A DNA stretch of 49,500 nt from Bryobacterales bacterium (GTDB taxonomy: Bacteria > Acidobacteriota > Terriglobia > Bryobacterales > UBA6623), in NCBI GenBank assembly GCA_022824585.1, contig JAJDZN010000049.1:1-49500 (forward strand). The letters run 5' to 3'. The position numbers and the translations under genes were made by a program. A model generated the notes under the pieces. The model was not told where the DNA came from. It did no database searches and was given only the letters and a program-made list of their open reading frames with translations. Positions 16,334 through 24,202 of the stretch are shown here, piece by piece. Each line of letters opens with the position of its first letter. Within the stretch, counting starts at the first letter, position 1.

Positions 16334-18853
16334 TCAGAACCGGGCTCGCAGGCCAATGCTCGCAACTTGCGTTTCCAAGAGGTTCTGGTAAAGCGCCGTG
16401 AAGCCCTGACCGTCCACCTCTTGCTGCACGGCGAAATTGTTGAAGATATCTCTGAACGTGAAGACCAGCTCTGCTCGTCCGCCCATGATCGGCCAAGTGG
16501 CGGCCAAGTCGAGCGATGAGCGCGCACGTTCTCGGCCTTGGGGAACGTTCCTGCCGGCATAGTGGATGTAGCTCAATTGGAGCTCTCCGGCACGAGGCAG
16601 CTGGACCTGATTGTTGATGGTGAAGTCCCAGGTGTTGGCTCGAGACGCGGCGAGGACGAGGCGGCGCCGGAAAGGGAACAGCAGCTCGGTCTCCAGAGCA
16701 TCGATGTCGTTCCTAAACCAGTTGACGCTTCCCGACAGACGCCACGGCGCGCGGATCTGCCGCTCGGCAATGACTCCGACTCCGGTCTGGGTGGAGTTGC
16801 CGGCGTTCTCAAAGATTCGGTTAACGATGTCGTAGGCCAGACTGGAGTCGTCGACGGCCAAAATGCGCTGGAACGCGTCGGAGATATCCCGGTGGTAGAA
16901 GGCTGTGCTAACAAAGCCCCACTCCCAGGACTGCCGATATCCGATCTCGAAAACGTTGGTTAATTGTGGTCGCAGATACGGATTGCCCACTTTGAGCAGT
17001 TCCGGATCGTCGTACTTCGGAAAGATCCGCAGTTCAGGCTCTCCGGGTCGATCGATGCGCCGGTTATACGCGGCGATCACTTGATTCTCGTCACTCAGCC
17101 GATACGTGAACTTGACGTTGGGAAAGACTTCGAAGTAGTCGTATGCGTCACTGCTCTCGTAGTAAATGTTGTCTTCTGGAATCGTGTAGGCCACATTCGT
17201 CTGTTCGATCCGAACGCCAGCCTCCAGCGAATGGGAAGCCTTGACCTGAACCCAATTGACGTAAGCGGCATAGATGTCTTCCTCCCAATCGGAAAAATCC
17301 CCGAGGCCTTCGTAGATCACGCTCTGCACCCCCCGGTCGACGTCGTAGGTGATCGGCAGCCAGCGGGTTTGAAGCTTTGTGCCCAACTCCAGCCGACCAC
17401 TCGATAGCGGGCGTTCGTAGTCGAGACTCAGGGGCAGAGTGTTCTCTTGGGCAACGAGATGGGTGAAGTCCGTGCCGATCCTGACTCGTGACTCCTCATT
17501 GAGAAAGTACGCTTCGTCCTCCCAGCCCCGCGTGTACTGGAGATTCAAGTTCAGCTCGTGGCCGGGCGTCGAGAATTCGCGCCTGAAATCGAAGCTGATA
17601 TTGGCAAAGCCGGTATCTTCCTCTTCTTGCCAGAACCAGAATCGCGCTCTCTCGCCGGTGGACGCCAGGATGTAGGGGACCTGGGCGCGGTCGGTGTGCG
17701 TTTCGAAGTCGTAGATGCCTGAGACGGATAGCGTGTTGGAATCGCCAACGACGAAGTCGGAGCCCGCGCGGACAATGTAGTGAACCTGCTCGCGATTTTC
17801 CGGAACTTGCGATTCAATGACGCGACCGTCGTCGTAATATCGCGTCGTGAATTCGTTGTTTGGCAGATCGTCCTGAACCAGAACTTCCGTCTGGACGAAG
17901 CTCCGCACGCGCTCGGTGTTGTAGTTGAGGCTGACACTGGGGGTGACTTTCCCGTTGTTCGAAAAGCTGCCCAGATCGGTCGGCAGATCGGACCGCTGCT
18001 TGGAGAACCGGCCCATGCCAACCGAAAATCCAAGGTCACCCGACAAACCCATTCGCTGCTGCTTCTTGTAGATGATGTTGATAATTCCAGCCATACCCGC
18101 GGCATCAAAACTGGCCGACGGATTGTGGATGATCTCGATCGCCTCCACGTTGGCCGCCGATACGCTGTCGAGGCCGCGCTGACTGCCAAAACCGGTGAGG
18201 CTTGATTGCCGGCCGTCAATCAGAATCGAGACCTGATCACTGCCACGAAGAGAGACCCTGCCGTCTTGATCGACCGTGACGCCCGGAAGATTCCTCATGG
18301 CATCGAGCAGCGTACCGGTTGACTGCGTCGCTCCTTCGTCGATCCGAAACACTTCGGTCTGTATCCCGGCCGCTCGGATCTTCTCTGCGGTTACCGTAAT
18401 CTCCTGCTCAAGGTTCAGTTCCCGAAGAAGGCGAACGTCCCCGAGGTCGTAGGATTGATTGAGCTCCGAGACGATCACTTCTGCCTCTAGGGGGAAGAAG
18501 CCAGGGAACAACACCTCGATCGTGTAGCTGCCCGGTGCCAGCCCTCCGATCACGAATCGACCGTTTTCTTCCGCAAGCACACCGGACAGAGGCTCTCCTT
18601 GAGCGTTCTCAACCAAGATGGTTGCGAAGCTGAGCGGCGCCCCGTCGGCATCATCGAGAATCCGGCCAGCGAGAATTGCCGTGCCCTCCTGTGCGAACGA
18701 AGGGGTCGGGGGCAGAAAGACGATAAGGGCCGCTGCCAATGCCCGCCTCGCGATATGGCCCAGGCCCCTCCCGCTGACAGGGCTAAGGTGTCGTTTGCCA
18801 GACAGGAAAAAAGGCCTTCTCAAGAACGTGTCACTGATAAGGGTCTTGGTCAA
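16334..18853 (-). CDS. TonB-dependent outer-membrane receptor with N-terminal CarboxypepD_reg-like domain
   Basis: An 839-residue outer-membrane protein. A long N-terminus ends in a signal sequence (ARRALAAALIVFLPPTPSFAQ). A carboxypeptidase-regulatory-like beta domain follows (GRILDDADGAPLSFATILVEN), then a TonB plug (LLDAMRNLPGVTVDQDGRVS, NPSASFDAAGMAGIINIIYK) and a C-terminal barrel ending LRARF, whose final Phe is the barrel-assembly signal. It resembles the outer membrane beta-barrel (OMP_b-brl_3) group, which imports glycans or peptides. The first possible start is a TTG giving an unusually long leader; a downstream start nearer the hydrophobic segment is possible. It lies downstream of the enolase-superfamily and RidA genes on the same strand. 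Confidence 0.88.
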   Translation of the reverse strand: MTKTLISDTFLRRPFFLSGKRHLSPVSGRGLGHIARRALAAALIVFLPPTPSFAQEGTAILAGRILDDADGAPLSFATILVENAQGEPLSGVLAEENGRFVIGGLAPGSYTIEVLFPGFFPLEAEVIVSELNQSYDLGDVRLLRELNLEQEITVTAEKIRAAGIQTEVFRIDEGATQSTGTLLDAMRNLPGVTVDQDGRVSLRGSDQVSILIDGRQSSLTGFGSQRGLDSVSAANVEAIEIIHNPSASFDAAGMAGIINIIYKKQQRMGLSGDLGFSVGMGRFSKQRSDLPTDLGSFSNNGKVTPSVSLNYNTERVRSFVQTEVLVQDDLPNNEFTTRYYDDGRVIESQVPENREQVHYIVRAGSDFVVGDSNTLSVSGIYDFETHTDRAQVPYILASTGERARFWFWQEEEDTGFANISFDFRREFSTPGHELNLNLQYTRGWEDEAYFLNEESRVRIGTDFTHLVAQENTLPLSLDYERPLSSGRLELGTKLQTRWLPITYDVDRGVQSVIYEGLGDFSDWEEDIYAAYVNWVQVKASHSLEAGVRIEQTNVAYTIPEDNIYYESSDAYDYFEVFPNVKFTYRLSDENQVIAAYNRRIDRPGEPELRIFPKYDDPELLKVGNPYLRPQLTNVFEIGYRQSWEWGFVSTAFYHRDISDAFQRILAVDDSSLAYDIVNRIFENAGNSTQTGVGVIAERQIRAPWRLSGSVNWFRNDIDALETELLFPFRRRLVLAASRANTWDFTINNQVQLPRAGELQLSYIHYAGRNVPQGRERARSSLDLAATWPIMGGRAELVFTFRDIFNNFAVQQEVDGQGFTALYQNLLETQVASIGLRARF

Positions 18854-19160
18854 GCCCGAGTAGGACGCGGATTGTGTGCCCTGCGGTTTCTAATCGCCGC
18901 AATCGGCCCACGGAGGAATCACCATTGGAGCACACCCGACAATTGCCAAAGTCATGAGAGTCCGTGCTTCTGAAATCTGGATCGCTGAAGCTCGGCATGA
19001 GGCATTCGGATAGGTCGGAACGTATGAGGGCGGCAAGAGCGAAGCTGCCCTCGCCGGGCAGCCAAGAGTGTCTTGGCAGCCTCAACTAGCAAGCACCCAG
19101 TCCTGCGCCGCCGTGGCCTTCAACCCGGTCAGTCGGAGTACGGTGCGGTCCTGTTGGATC
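18854..19160. other. 307-bp gap with part of repeat copy B
   Basis: This separates the enolase-superfamily gene from the TonB receptor on the same strand. The left 200 bases show no gene and no strong terminator; they should hold the promoter of the receptor gene on the minus strand. The right end is occupied by repeat copy B. Confidence 0.5.
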
Positions 19161-19184
19161 CTAATCTCCGCTGACCCGGTATTT
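19068..19184. repeat. Dispersed imperfect repeat, copy B
   Basis: The second copy of the repeat at 16187-16299. It overlaps the last eight codons and stop of the enolase-superfamily gene (stop at 19161), so the repeat frame differs from the gene frame there. Both copies lie at the 3' ends of consecutive minus-strand genes, in the same orientation relative to them. Confidence 0.65.
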
Positions 19185-20297
19185 CTCGATCGCGTCCATG
19201 TCGAGCGACACGCCGAGACCCGGCTCGCGGGGCACCTCGTAGAACCCGTCCTTCATCTCGAACGGCTCGAGCATCAAGTCGTCCTCTAGCACGTGCGTCA
19301 CGCTAATGGCGTATTCGATTCCCGGGAACGCCGCAGCCTGGTGCGCTTGGAAGACCTGATTGACGCCGCTCGAGATGCTGTGCTCGACCCACAGCGGAAT
19401 GCGGGTTTCCTCCGCCATCAGGGCTCGCTGGACCAGGGTTCGGCCCATCGGCTTGCCGACGACGAAGGCGTCGACCAGTCCTTCCCGGACGAACGGCATC
19501 GGGTCGGCCGGGATGTGCTCGGTCACTTGGAGCGCGGTCTTGCCTTTCAGCAGGCGGTAGTCATCGACCCGCTCGCGGGCGAAGGGGGACTCGATCGCGA
19601 AGTACTGATGGAACTTGGAGAGCCGTTCACAGAAGTGGAGCGTGCGCCCGACCGAGCCCCACCAGGAATTCGCATCCACCCAGACCCGCATGTCCCTCGG
19701 GATCGCATCGCAAATTGCTTCCGCCTGCGCTATCGGGTCCTCCCACGGCCGGGCCTTCACCTTGTGAACCCGGTACCCGAGGTCCGCCCCCCGCTTCGCC
19801 TCTGCAGCCATCAATTCCGGCGGGAAGCACTGGCTCCACCAGGTCTGCTGGATATGGGTCTTGGTCCGCGCGGCGAAGAGCTTCGACACTGGAAGTTCGG
19901 TCGCCTTGCCGATCAGGTCGTAGATCGCGACCAGGATTCCGCCCAGACGGTCGTCCAGCATGTGCTCCCAAGGAGACGAGCCGACCAAGGATTCGAGGAT
20001 CTCGTGGGCTGATTCAGCCGCCATGTCGGCGTCGCCGATACCGACCAAGCCGTCGTCCGTGAACAGCTTCACGATCACGGGCTCGTAGTGTGTCTGGAAG
20101 CGGCCTTGCCGGAAGAAGCTCCTCTGCCACGCCTCCCGTACGCGCTCGTCCATGGGAACGCGAGTCCGGATCAACTCGTAACGGGAAATCCGCTGCTGGG
20201 CAGCTCCCGGGAGACGAACGCTGTGCAATCCGGCCAGAGTGGCGGCAGCAATGCTGCCTTCCCGCAGGAACCGGCGGCGGCCTAGCAGTGTATGCAC
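19161..20297 (-). CDS. Enolase-superfamily (mandelate racemase-like) enzyme, Tat-exported
   Basis: A 378-residue protein of the mandelate racemase/muconate lactonising group, which abstracts a proton next to a carboxylate and dehydrates or epimerises sugar acids. A Tat-type signal (LGRRRFLREGSIAAATLAGL) is followed by the capping domain and the barrel. The K-x-K catalytic pair is K179-V-K181 in HKVKARPWEDP; metal ligands follow in VWVDANS and FAIESPF, and VTEHIP is the usual next strand. The GTG start has AGGAG about ten bases upstream. It lies 13 bases after the RidA gene, so the two form an operon. Exported members of this superfamily are uncommon outside planctomycete/acidobacterial lineages. 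Confidence 0.85.
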   Translation of the reverse strand: MHTLLGRRRFLREGSIAAATLAGLHSVRLPGAAQQRISRYELIRTRVPMDERVREAWQRSFFRQGRFQTHYEPVIVKLFTDDGLVGIGDADMAAESAHEILESLVGSSPWEHMLDDRLGGILVAIYDLIGKATELPVSKLFAARTKTHIQQTWWSQCFPPELMAAEAKRGADLGYRVHKVKARPWEDPIAQAEAICDAIPRDMRVWVDANSWWGSVGRTLHFCERLSKFHQYFAIESPFARERVDDYRLLKGKTALQVTEHIPADPMPFVREGLVDAFVVGKPMGRTLVQRALMAEETRIPLWVEHSISSGVNQVFQAHQAAAFPGIEYAISVTHVLEDDLMLEPFEMKDGFYEVPREPGLGVSLDMDAIEKYRVSGD

Positions 20298-20310
20298 GTC
20301 GGAGGTGCTC

Positions 20311-20742
20311 CTACTTTCGGGCGGTCACAGTGATCTCGATGCGCGCCTTGCCCACGAGGCTGGCAACCGCCACGGTCGTCCTGGCCGGCCGGTCGCTCTT
20401 GAAGTACTGGGTGTAGACGGAGTTCATCTCTCGGAATGCGGAGATGTCCGTCAAGTAGACCTTGACGTCCACGGCGTCCGAATAGTCGTATCCGGCCGCG
20501 TTGAGGATTATGCCGATGCGTTTGAAAGTCTGGTGGACTTCCTGCTCGAAGTCCTCCGGGTATTCCCCCGTCTTGAGGTCCGAGCCAGTCTGCCCCGCGC
20601 AGTACAGCGTGTCGCCGACCTGCACTCCAGGGCTGAACGGCATGCCCTCCCGGAATTCCGGGGGGTAGATGATCTTCTTATCGGCCGCTGCGCTAATGGT
20701 CACCGACGCGACCAAGAGCGCGGCCGCAAACAGTCTGGTCAT
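20311..20742 (-). CDS. RidA-family protein with signal peptide
   Basis: A 143-residue RidA/YjgF protein. Cytoplasmic RidA deaminates reactive enamine/imine intermediates released by PLP enzymes. Here a Sec signal (MTRLFAAALLVASVTISAAA) precedes the trimeric fold. Family landmarks are FSPGVQVGDTLYCAGQTG, FKRIGIILNAAGYDYSDAVDVKVYLTD, and DRPARTTVAVASL with the conserved Arg. GGAGG precedes the ATG at good distance. It is first in an operon with the exported enolase-superfamily enzyme. A periplasmic RidA next to exported dehydratase-type and PLP enzymes suggests imine chemistry outside the cytoplasm, which is inference. Confidence 0.85.
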   Translation of the reverse strand: MTRLFAAALLVASVTISAAADKKIIYPPEFREGMPFSPGVQVGDTLYCAGQTGSDLKTGEYPEDFEQEVHQTFKRIGIILNAAGYDYSDAVDVKVYLTDISAFREMNSVYTQYFKSDRPARTTVAVASLVGKARIEITVTARK

Positions 20743-21021
20743 TGCGGAATCCTCCTCCGATGTGCCTGAATTCTACCGCGAGTGGCCGGGTGGGCTGCTT
20801 TGGCAGGAGATGGATCGCGTGCCCCGTGCACACTTAGATGCTGTTGCGTGTCCGCGCTCCAATCGCCAGTTGGCCATGCCGCCAACGTACCGCTCGCATA
20901 GGGGGTGTCATGCAGTCACTGCCACCGCTTCTGTAGCTACGACTTTGTCGCGTGTCGAGTGCCGCCTGTGATAGTGTTCGCCCCTCATTCGCGTGTTATC
21001 ATTCGTAGCGAGATAGGGATT

Positions 21022-21492
21022 ATGTTCAACGCAAGTACAGAATTGCCTATTGACTCTGTAGCGCTGGAGCGCATGGTCTTTCAGGACAAGTTGAGATGCA
21101 TTGCCAGTGGTCCGAGAGGGTTTCTTGCGGCACTTGCGTCTTCCATGAGGACTGTTCCCACACTGGTACGGCTTCGTGCGGTGACTGCCCTGGTTGCCAA
21201 GCATTATGTCGAGGACGTCTCTGCCGAATCGGCCAAGGAGACTTACAAAGATATTGTGAAGCTCTGCGACCTGGTCCGAGAAGGTGAATCTCTGGCAGAC
21301 GGTCATGTTGTTTTCCTTCCTACGAAGATATTTCTCAAACACCAGAGGGAATCCCTTGAGGACACGATTGAATCATGGGAAATGGCCATGGACAACAACT
21401 TCAGAGATTTGATCCATAGCAGGTTGAAAGAAGTGAGCGAGGTTAAAGATGAACCTACGCATAGGCGGAGCGACGTGTCGCTTCATCAGTGA
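21022..21492 (+). CDS. Unknown 156-residue protein, probable partner of RelE-like toxin
   Basis: I do not recognise this family. The ATG at 21022 gives 156 residues, mostly predicted helical (KLRCIASGPRGFLAALASS, ALVAKHYVEDVSAESAKETYK, FLKHQRESLEDTIESWEMAM), with no signal peptide and no obvious helix-turn-helix or ribbon-helix-helix. Its end overlaps the RelE-like gene by 44 bases, the layout of an antitoxin-toxin operon. Codons are noticeably richer in A and T than in neighbouring genes, which suggests transfer. It may be a new antitoxin type, or an antitoxin whose DNA-binding part is atypical. Confidence 0.6.
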   Translation: MFNASTELPIDSVALERMVFQDKLRCIASGPRGFLAALASSMRTVPTLVRLRAVTALVAKHYVEDVSAESAKETYKDIVKLCDLVREGESLADGHVVFLPTKIFLKHQRESLEDTIESWEMAMDNNFRDLIHSRLKEVSEVKDEPTHRRSDVSLHQ

Positions 21493-21814
21493 GTTTCCCG
21501 CGTTCTTTGAAGGAGATCTCAAGAAGTTAGAGCGGAAGTACCCCAATGTCCGAGCGGATCTTGACAAGCTGCTCGAAGAGATCGAGAAAGACTACCGGCG
21601 CGTTGCGCAGGCACGGCGCTTGCAAGGGTTCGGGGATTTGGAGCTGTGGAAGTACCGTTGTGGAAGCTCCGATCAAGTACGCGGGAGGCAAGGCGGATTT
21701 CGACTGATTGCCCTAATCGAAGACGGAATTGCAACACCCCTTGTCATGCTCGCGAAGGCAAAGAGCGAGGATGTTCCGCCCAAACTGATACGGACGAGGA
21801 TCAATAATCTCTAG
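21449..21814 (+). CDS. RelE/ParE-superfamily toxin-like protein
   Basis: A 121-residue protein. The second half has the RelE-like pattern LWKYRCGSSDQVRGRQGGFRLIALIEDG, with basic residues on the strand where RelE toxins bind mRNA, then TPLVMLAKAKSEDV. The first half is a charged helical hairpin (FEGDLKKLERKYPNVRADLDKLLEEIEKDY). GAGG seven bases before the ATG supports the start, even though it overlaps the preceding gene by 44 bases. It is the only toxin-like frame in the window that looks complete. A ribosome-dependent RNase role is likely from the family and not shown here. Confidence 0.65.
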   Translation: MNLRIGGATCRFISEFPAFFEGDLKKLERKYPNVRADLDKLLEEIEKDYRRVAQARRLQGFGDLELWKYRCGSSDQVRGRQGGFRLIALIEDGIATPLVMLAKAKSEDVPPKLIRTRINNL

Positions 21815-21977
21815 GCGGGCTGCGCGGCAACCAGCTAGACGCATCAGCCACAAGTTGCACTGAGCAGCATCCAGTTGGCAATCGTCGAGTCGATTTGGTA
21901 GGCCCAGTGCCGGCCGCCGAGGAATGGGCGTAGGCGGAGTTCGACTTCGCATGTGTGCCAACGCATCGTCCGGGAGT
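21815..21977 (-). other. Possible short coding remnant after amidohydrolase gene
   Basis: The minus strand can be read MRWHTCEVELRLRPFLGGRH then AYQIDSTIANWMLLSATCG and a stop near 21844, a protein-like piece of about 40 residues. It has no ribosome site and no known family. It could be the tail of a lost gene. Confidence 0.25.
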
Positions 21978-23339
21978 CTAGCGACTGCCTCCGAACAGTG
22001 CATCGGGACTGTCGTGCAGGAGCTTGCGGCCGAGTTCTAGCGCCTCTTCCCCAGAGCAGGAGCCATCGCTGACCTTCTCCGCTAGGACTTGTGCGATGTT
22101 GCGCCGCGCCATCTTGGCGTGCGCGTAGCTGAGTTCGGGGTACCGGTAGTCTCCGCCGTAGCCGAAGATCTTGTTGGAGGGAACGGTGTCCAGCATTTCG
22201 TGCAGAGCGCGCCTGGAGGCACTGGGCGAGATGATGTGAGCCCAGCAAAGGTCGATATATACGTTGGGGAAGACCTTCGCGATTGCCGCCGCCTCTCCCT
22301 GGTAGGGATAGCTCATGTGGAAGAGGTCGAACTGCACTTGCGGGAACAGGAAGAAGAGGTTGGTCAGGTGGGTCGGCTTGGAGTTCTCGATGAAATTGCC
22401 GTTCCCCGCATGCAGGCCGGTATGGATCTGGACCGGCACGCCGTGCGCCGCTGCCAAGCCGATCAGATGGTGAAACATGTGGTCTTCCAGCGGACGGAAC
22501 GGACGCTCCACGCGAGACCGGAAGCCAGCGGGCGGAGTGCGGCTCGTGCCCAGAAGCGACTGCAGGCTGGACTCCGCGTCCCGTTCCGCAACCTCTGCGT
22601 AGTGGATTTCGCGGTTGTACGCCAGTGTCGACTTGACCGTGACCATGCCGATGTCGAGACTCTGCTGGAAGCTGGTTTCCATCGCCCGCTTGAGCCCGGC
22701 GAGGCCTGTTATGGAAACGTCGGTCAGTTCTTCCAAGTTCCGGATGTCGGAAATGGACTGCGGGGCGACGTATCGGTCGAACTTCCGGGCGCACACGAAG
22801 AACCTTGGGTCGGGCCTGACCGGCGCGGCATTCCAGTAGTCGTCCAGCACCGAGTAGGCGATGTTCGAGCGGCGGACGAGGATCTCCTCGTACAGGCCCG
22901 GTTGGTTCGCAGCCTCGATCCTGCGATTGATCTCGGGGAGGGTGGTGCCCGAGATCTGATCGAATCCGTAGATGTCCTGGATAGCGATGCGCAGCGCCTG
23001 GCCGTATCCGGTCAGGCGGGCCGACTGCCAGTGCGGTTCGAACGCCCGCCAGCGCTGCTCGGCCGGGGCGTCGGGGTCCCTCACGACTGCGAGATCGTCC
23101 CCCGAGAGGCCGGCAGATATCACGTCATTGACGACGTAGTGTCCGGCTAGCGTGAAGAAGTCAACCCGCGAGGAGGTCCGTTCCTCTTCGGGGATGATGT
23201 GCTCGTGGGTGTTGACGAGCGGGATCTCGTCGATAGCCTCCAGCAAGTCGGTCTGGAGCTCGGGAGCGGCTGAGGGCGCGGCCTGGGTGGCGGCAAGAGT
23301 TGACACAGATCCGAAGAAAGCACGGCGACCGATCGGCAT
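21978..23339 (-). CDS. Amidohydrolase-family metal-dependent hydrolase, Tat-exported
   Basis: A 453-residue TIM-barrel amidohydrolase of the amidohydrolase-2/uronate-isomerase-like type. A Tat-like signal (MPIGRRAFFGSVSTLAATQA) is followed by the first metal motif NTHEHI (H45, H47). Later landmarks are VPVQIHTGLH, DLFHMSYPYQGE, YIDLCWAH and the terminal FGYGGDYRYPE with the conserved Asp. These fit a glucuronate isomerase/DUF-type hydrolase more than an amidase. The ATG after the GGAGG region was chosen; an upstream GTG-type extension of 13 residues lacks features. It may act on sugar acids together with the enolase-superfamily enzyme upstream. Confidence 0.8.
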   Translation of the reverse strand: MPIGRRAFFGSVSTLAATQAAPSAAPELQTDLLEAIDEIPLVNTHEHIIPEEERTSSRVDFFTLAGHYVVNDVISAGLSGDDLAVVRDPDAPAEQRWRAFEPHWQSARLTGYGQALRIAIQDIYGFDQISGTTLPEINRRIEAANQPGLYEEILVRRSNIAYSVLDDYWNAAPVRPDPRFFVCARKFDRYVAPQSISDIRNLEELTDVSITGLAGLKRAMETSFQQSLDIGMVTVKSTLAYNREIHYAEVAERDAESSLQSLLGTSRTPPAGFRSRVERPFRPLEDHMFHHLIGLAAAHGVPVQIHTGLHAGNGNFIENSKPTHLTNLFFLFPQVQFDLFHMSYPYQGEAAAIAKVFPNVYIDLCWAHIISPSASRRALHEMLDTVPSNKIFGYGGDYRYPELSYAHAKMARRNIAQVLAEKVSDGSCSGEEALELGRKLLHDSPDALFGGSR

Positions 23340-23664
23340 GGCACCACATATCCTCCCGTAGTTGCTGGCGCCTCGCAAAGGGGGCCGAGGCAGTCCTGCC
23401 GTCTACGGGGATCCGGCTTACTCTTCGCTAGACTCCGTGTCTCGGTGCAAGGTTGCCGATTGGGTCAAGTTTCAACGCCGAAGTGCCGCTGTCGTCTGTT
23501 GGGGCGAAGCGTGGCCAGACTCCTTGTTGCGCTGCAACGTGGAGGCTTGCTGCAAGTCTCTCGCTGCAGGTGCCGCGCGCGGGCGGCCCCGGCCAGTCCT
23601 AGCACGGCGGCTGTATACTCAGGACCGTAGGCGTTCACGCTCGGTTGCGTGCCGCAGATCAACG
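23340..23664. other. 325-bp divergent intergenic region
   Basis: This lies between the leftward amidohydrolase gene and the rightward Uma2 gene, so it should hold both promoters. A TATACT-like hexamer near 23613 could be the -10 of the Uma2 gene; no matching strong -35 is obvious. I see no gene here. Confidence 0.4.
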
Positions 23665-24072
23665 ATGGCCTCCATTGAAACCCAACTTCCAGCGCTGAAA
23701 TCGCCCAGTGCCATCGCGCTGGCGCCGGGGCCCGACGAAATCGAGTACCCGGAGGGGAATTGGATCGCGCAGAGCGTGGAGCACGGCAACGCCGTGCAAC
23801 AGGCCACGACGGCCTTGCGCCACTACTTCCGCGAGCGCGCAGGCGTGCTGGTGGCCATGGAACTGCTGGTGTACTACCAGCGCGGCAACGTCAAGGCTCA
23901 GCTGCAGCCGGATCTGCAAGTGGTGTTCGGGGTAGAGTACCGCCCAAACCGCGGTTCGTACCGGATCTGGGAAGAGGGCAAGCCGCCAGACTTCGTGCTG
24001 GAGGTGGCGTCGCCGTCGACGGCGAAGCACGATGCCGAGCACAAGGCGCGGGAATACGCTCGGATCGGGGTT
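23665..24072 (+). pseudogene. Uma2-family nuclease, 5' part, interrupted by RIT element
   Basis: The first 136 codons of an Uma2 (DUF820) protein, a PD-(D/E)XK nuclease-fold family of unknown role. Visible are a Pro/Ala-rich start, NAVQQATTALRHYFRERAGV, the catalytic-type Asp in QPDLQVVFG and the FVLEVASPSTAKHD strand with its Glu. The frame is broken at codons Gly-Val by the 3.5-kb recombinase element and resumes at 27573. If the ends are joined, a 274-residue protein results, close to the intact 290-residue paralogue at 45562-46434. As it stands, the frame runs a short way into the element and stops at 24138. Confidence 0.85.
24067..24072. repeat. GGGGTT direct repeat flanking RIT element, left
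   Basis: The same six bases occur at 27567-27572. They are codons Gly-Val of the interrupted Uma2 gene, so one copy belongs to the target and the other was made or carried by the insertion. This could be a target duplication or the crossover core of the recombinases. Confidence 0.7.
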
Positions 24073-24095
24073 AAATGTTCAGCTGAACATTTAAC
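24070..24095. repeat. Perfect 26-base palindrome at left end of RIT element
   Basis: Thirteen-base arms meet at AG/CT with no loop (centre TTCAGCTGAA). It lies between the target GTT and the left terminal inverted repeat and has no counterpart at the right end. It may be a recombinase or regulator binding site, or a relic of an earlier insertion. Confidence 0.8.
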
Positions 24096-24096
24096 G

Positions 24097-24146
24097 CCAA
24101 ATGCTGGAGTAGTGGGTAATGTGGAGTTCAAGCCATAAGTCCTTGA
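24097..24146 (+). repeat. Left terminal inverted repeat of RIT element
   Basis: It begins CCAAATGCTGGAGTAG and contains GGTAATGTGGAGTTCA and TAAGTCCTTGA. It matches the complement of 27521-27568 with one one-base gap and about five mismatches. TGTGGAGT-like octamers recur inside it and again, inverted, near 24171, as expected for repeated recombinase binding sites. Confidence 0.85.
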
Positions 24147-24202
24147 TAGTTGAGGACTTGAGTGGAAAAAACTCCACATTACTGAGTGGTAGCAGCGAAC
24201 GC

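Noticed and set aside
20743..21021. Gap before the RelE-like pair
   Set aside because: Looked for a promoter or small gene; an upstream extension of the 21022 frame carries a Cys-rich stretch, but no ribosome site or likeness supports it.
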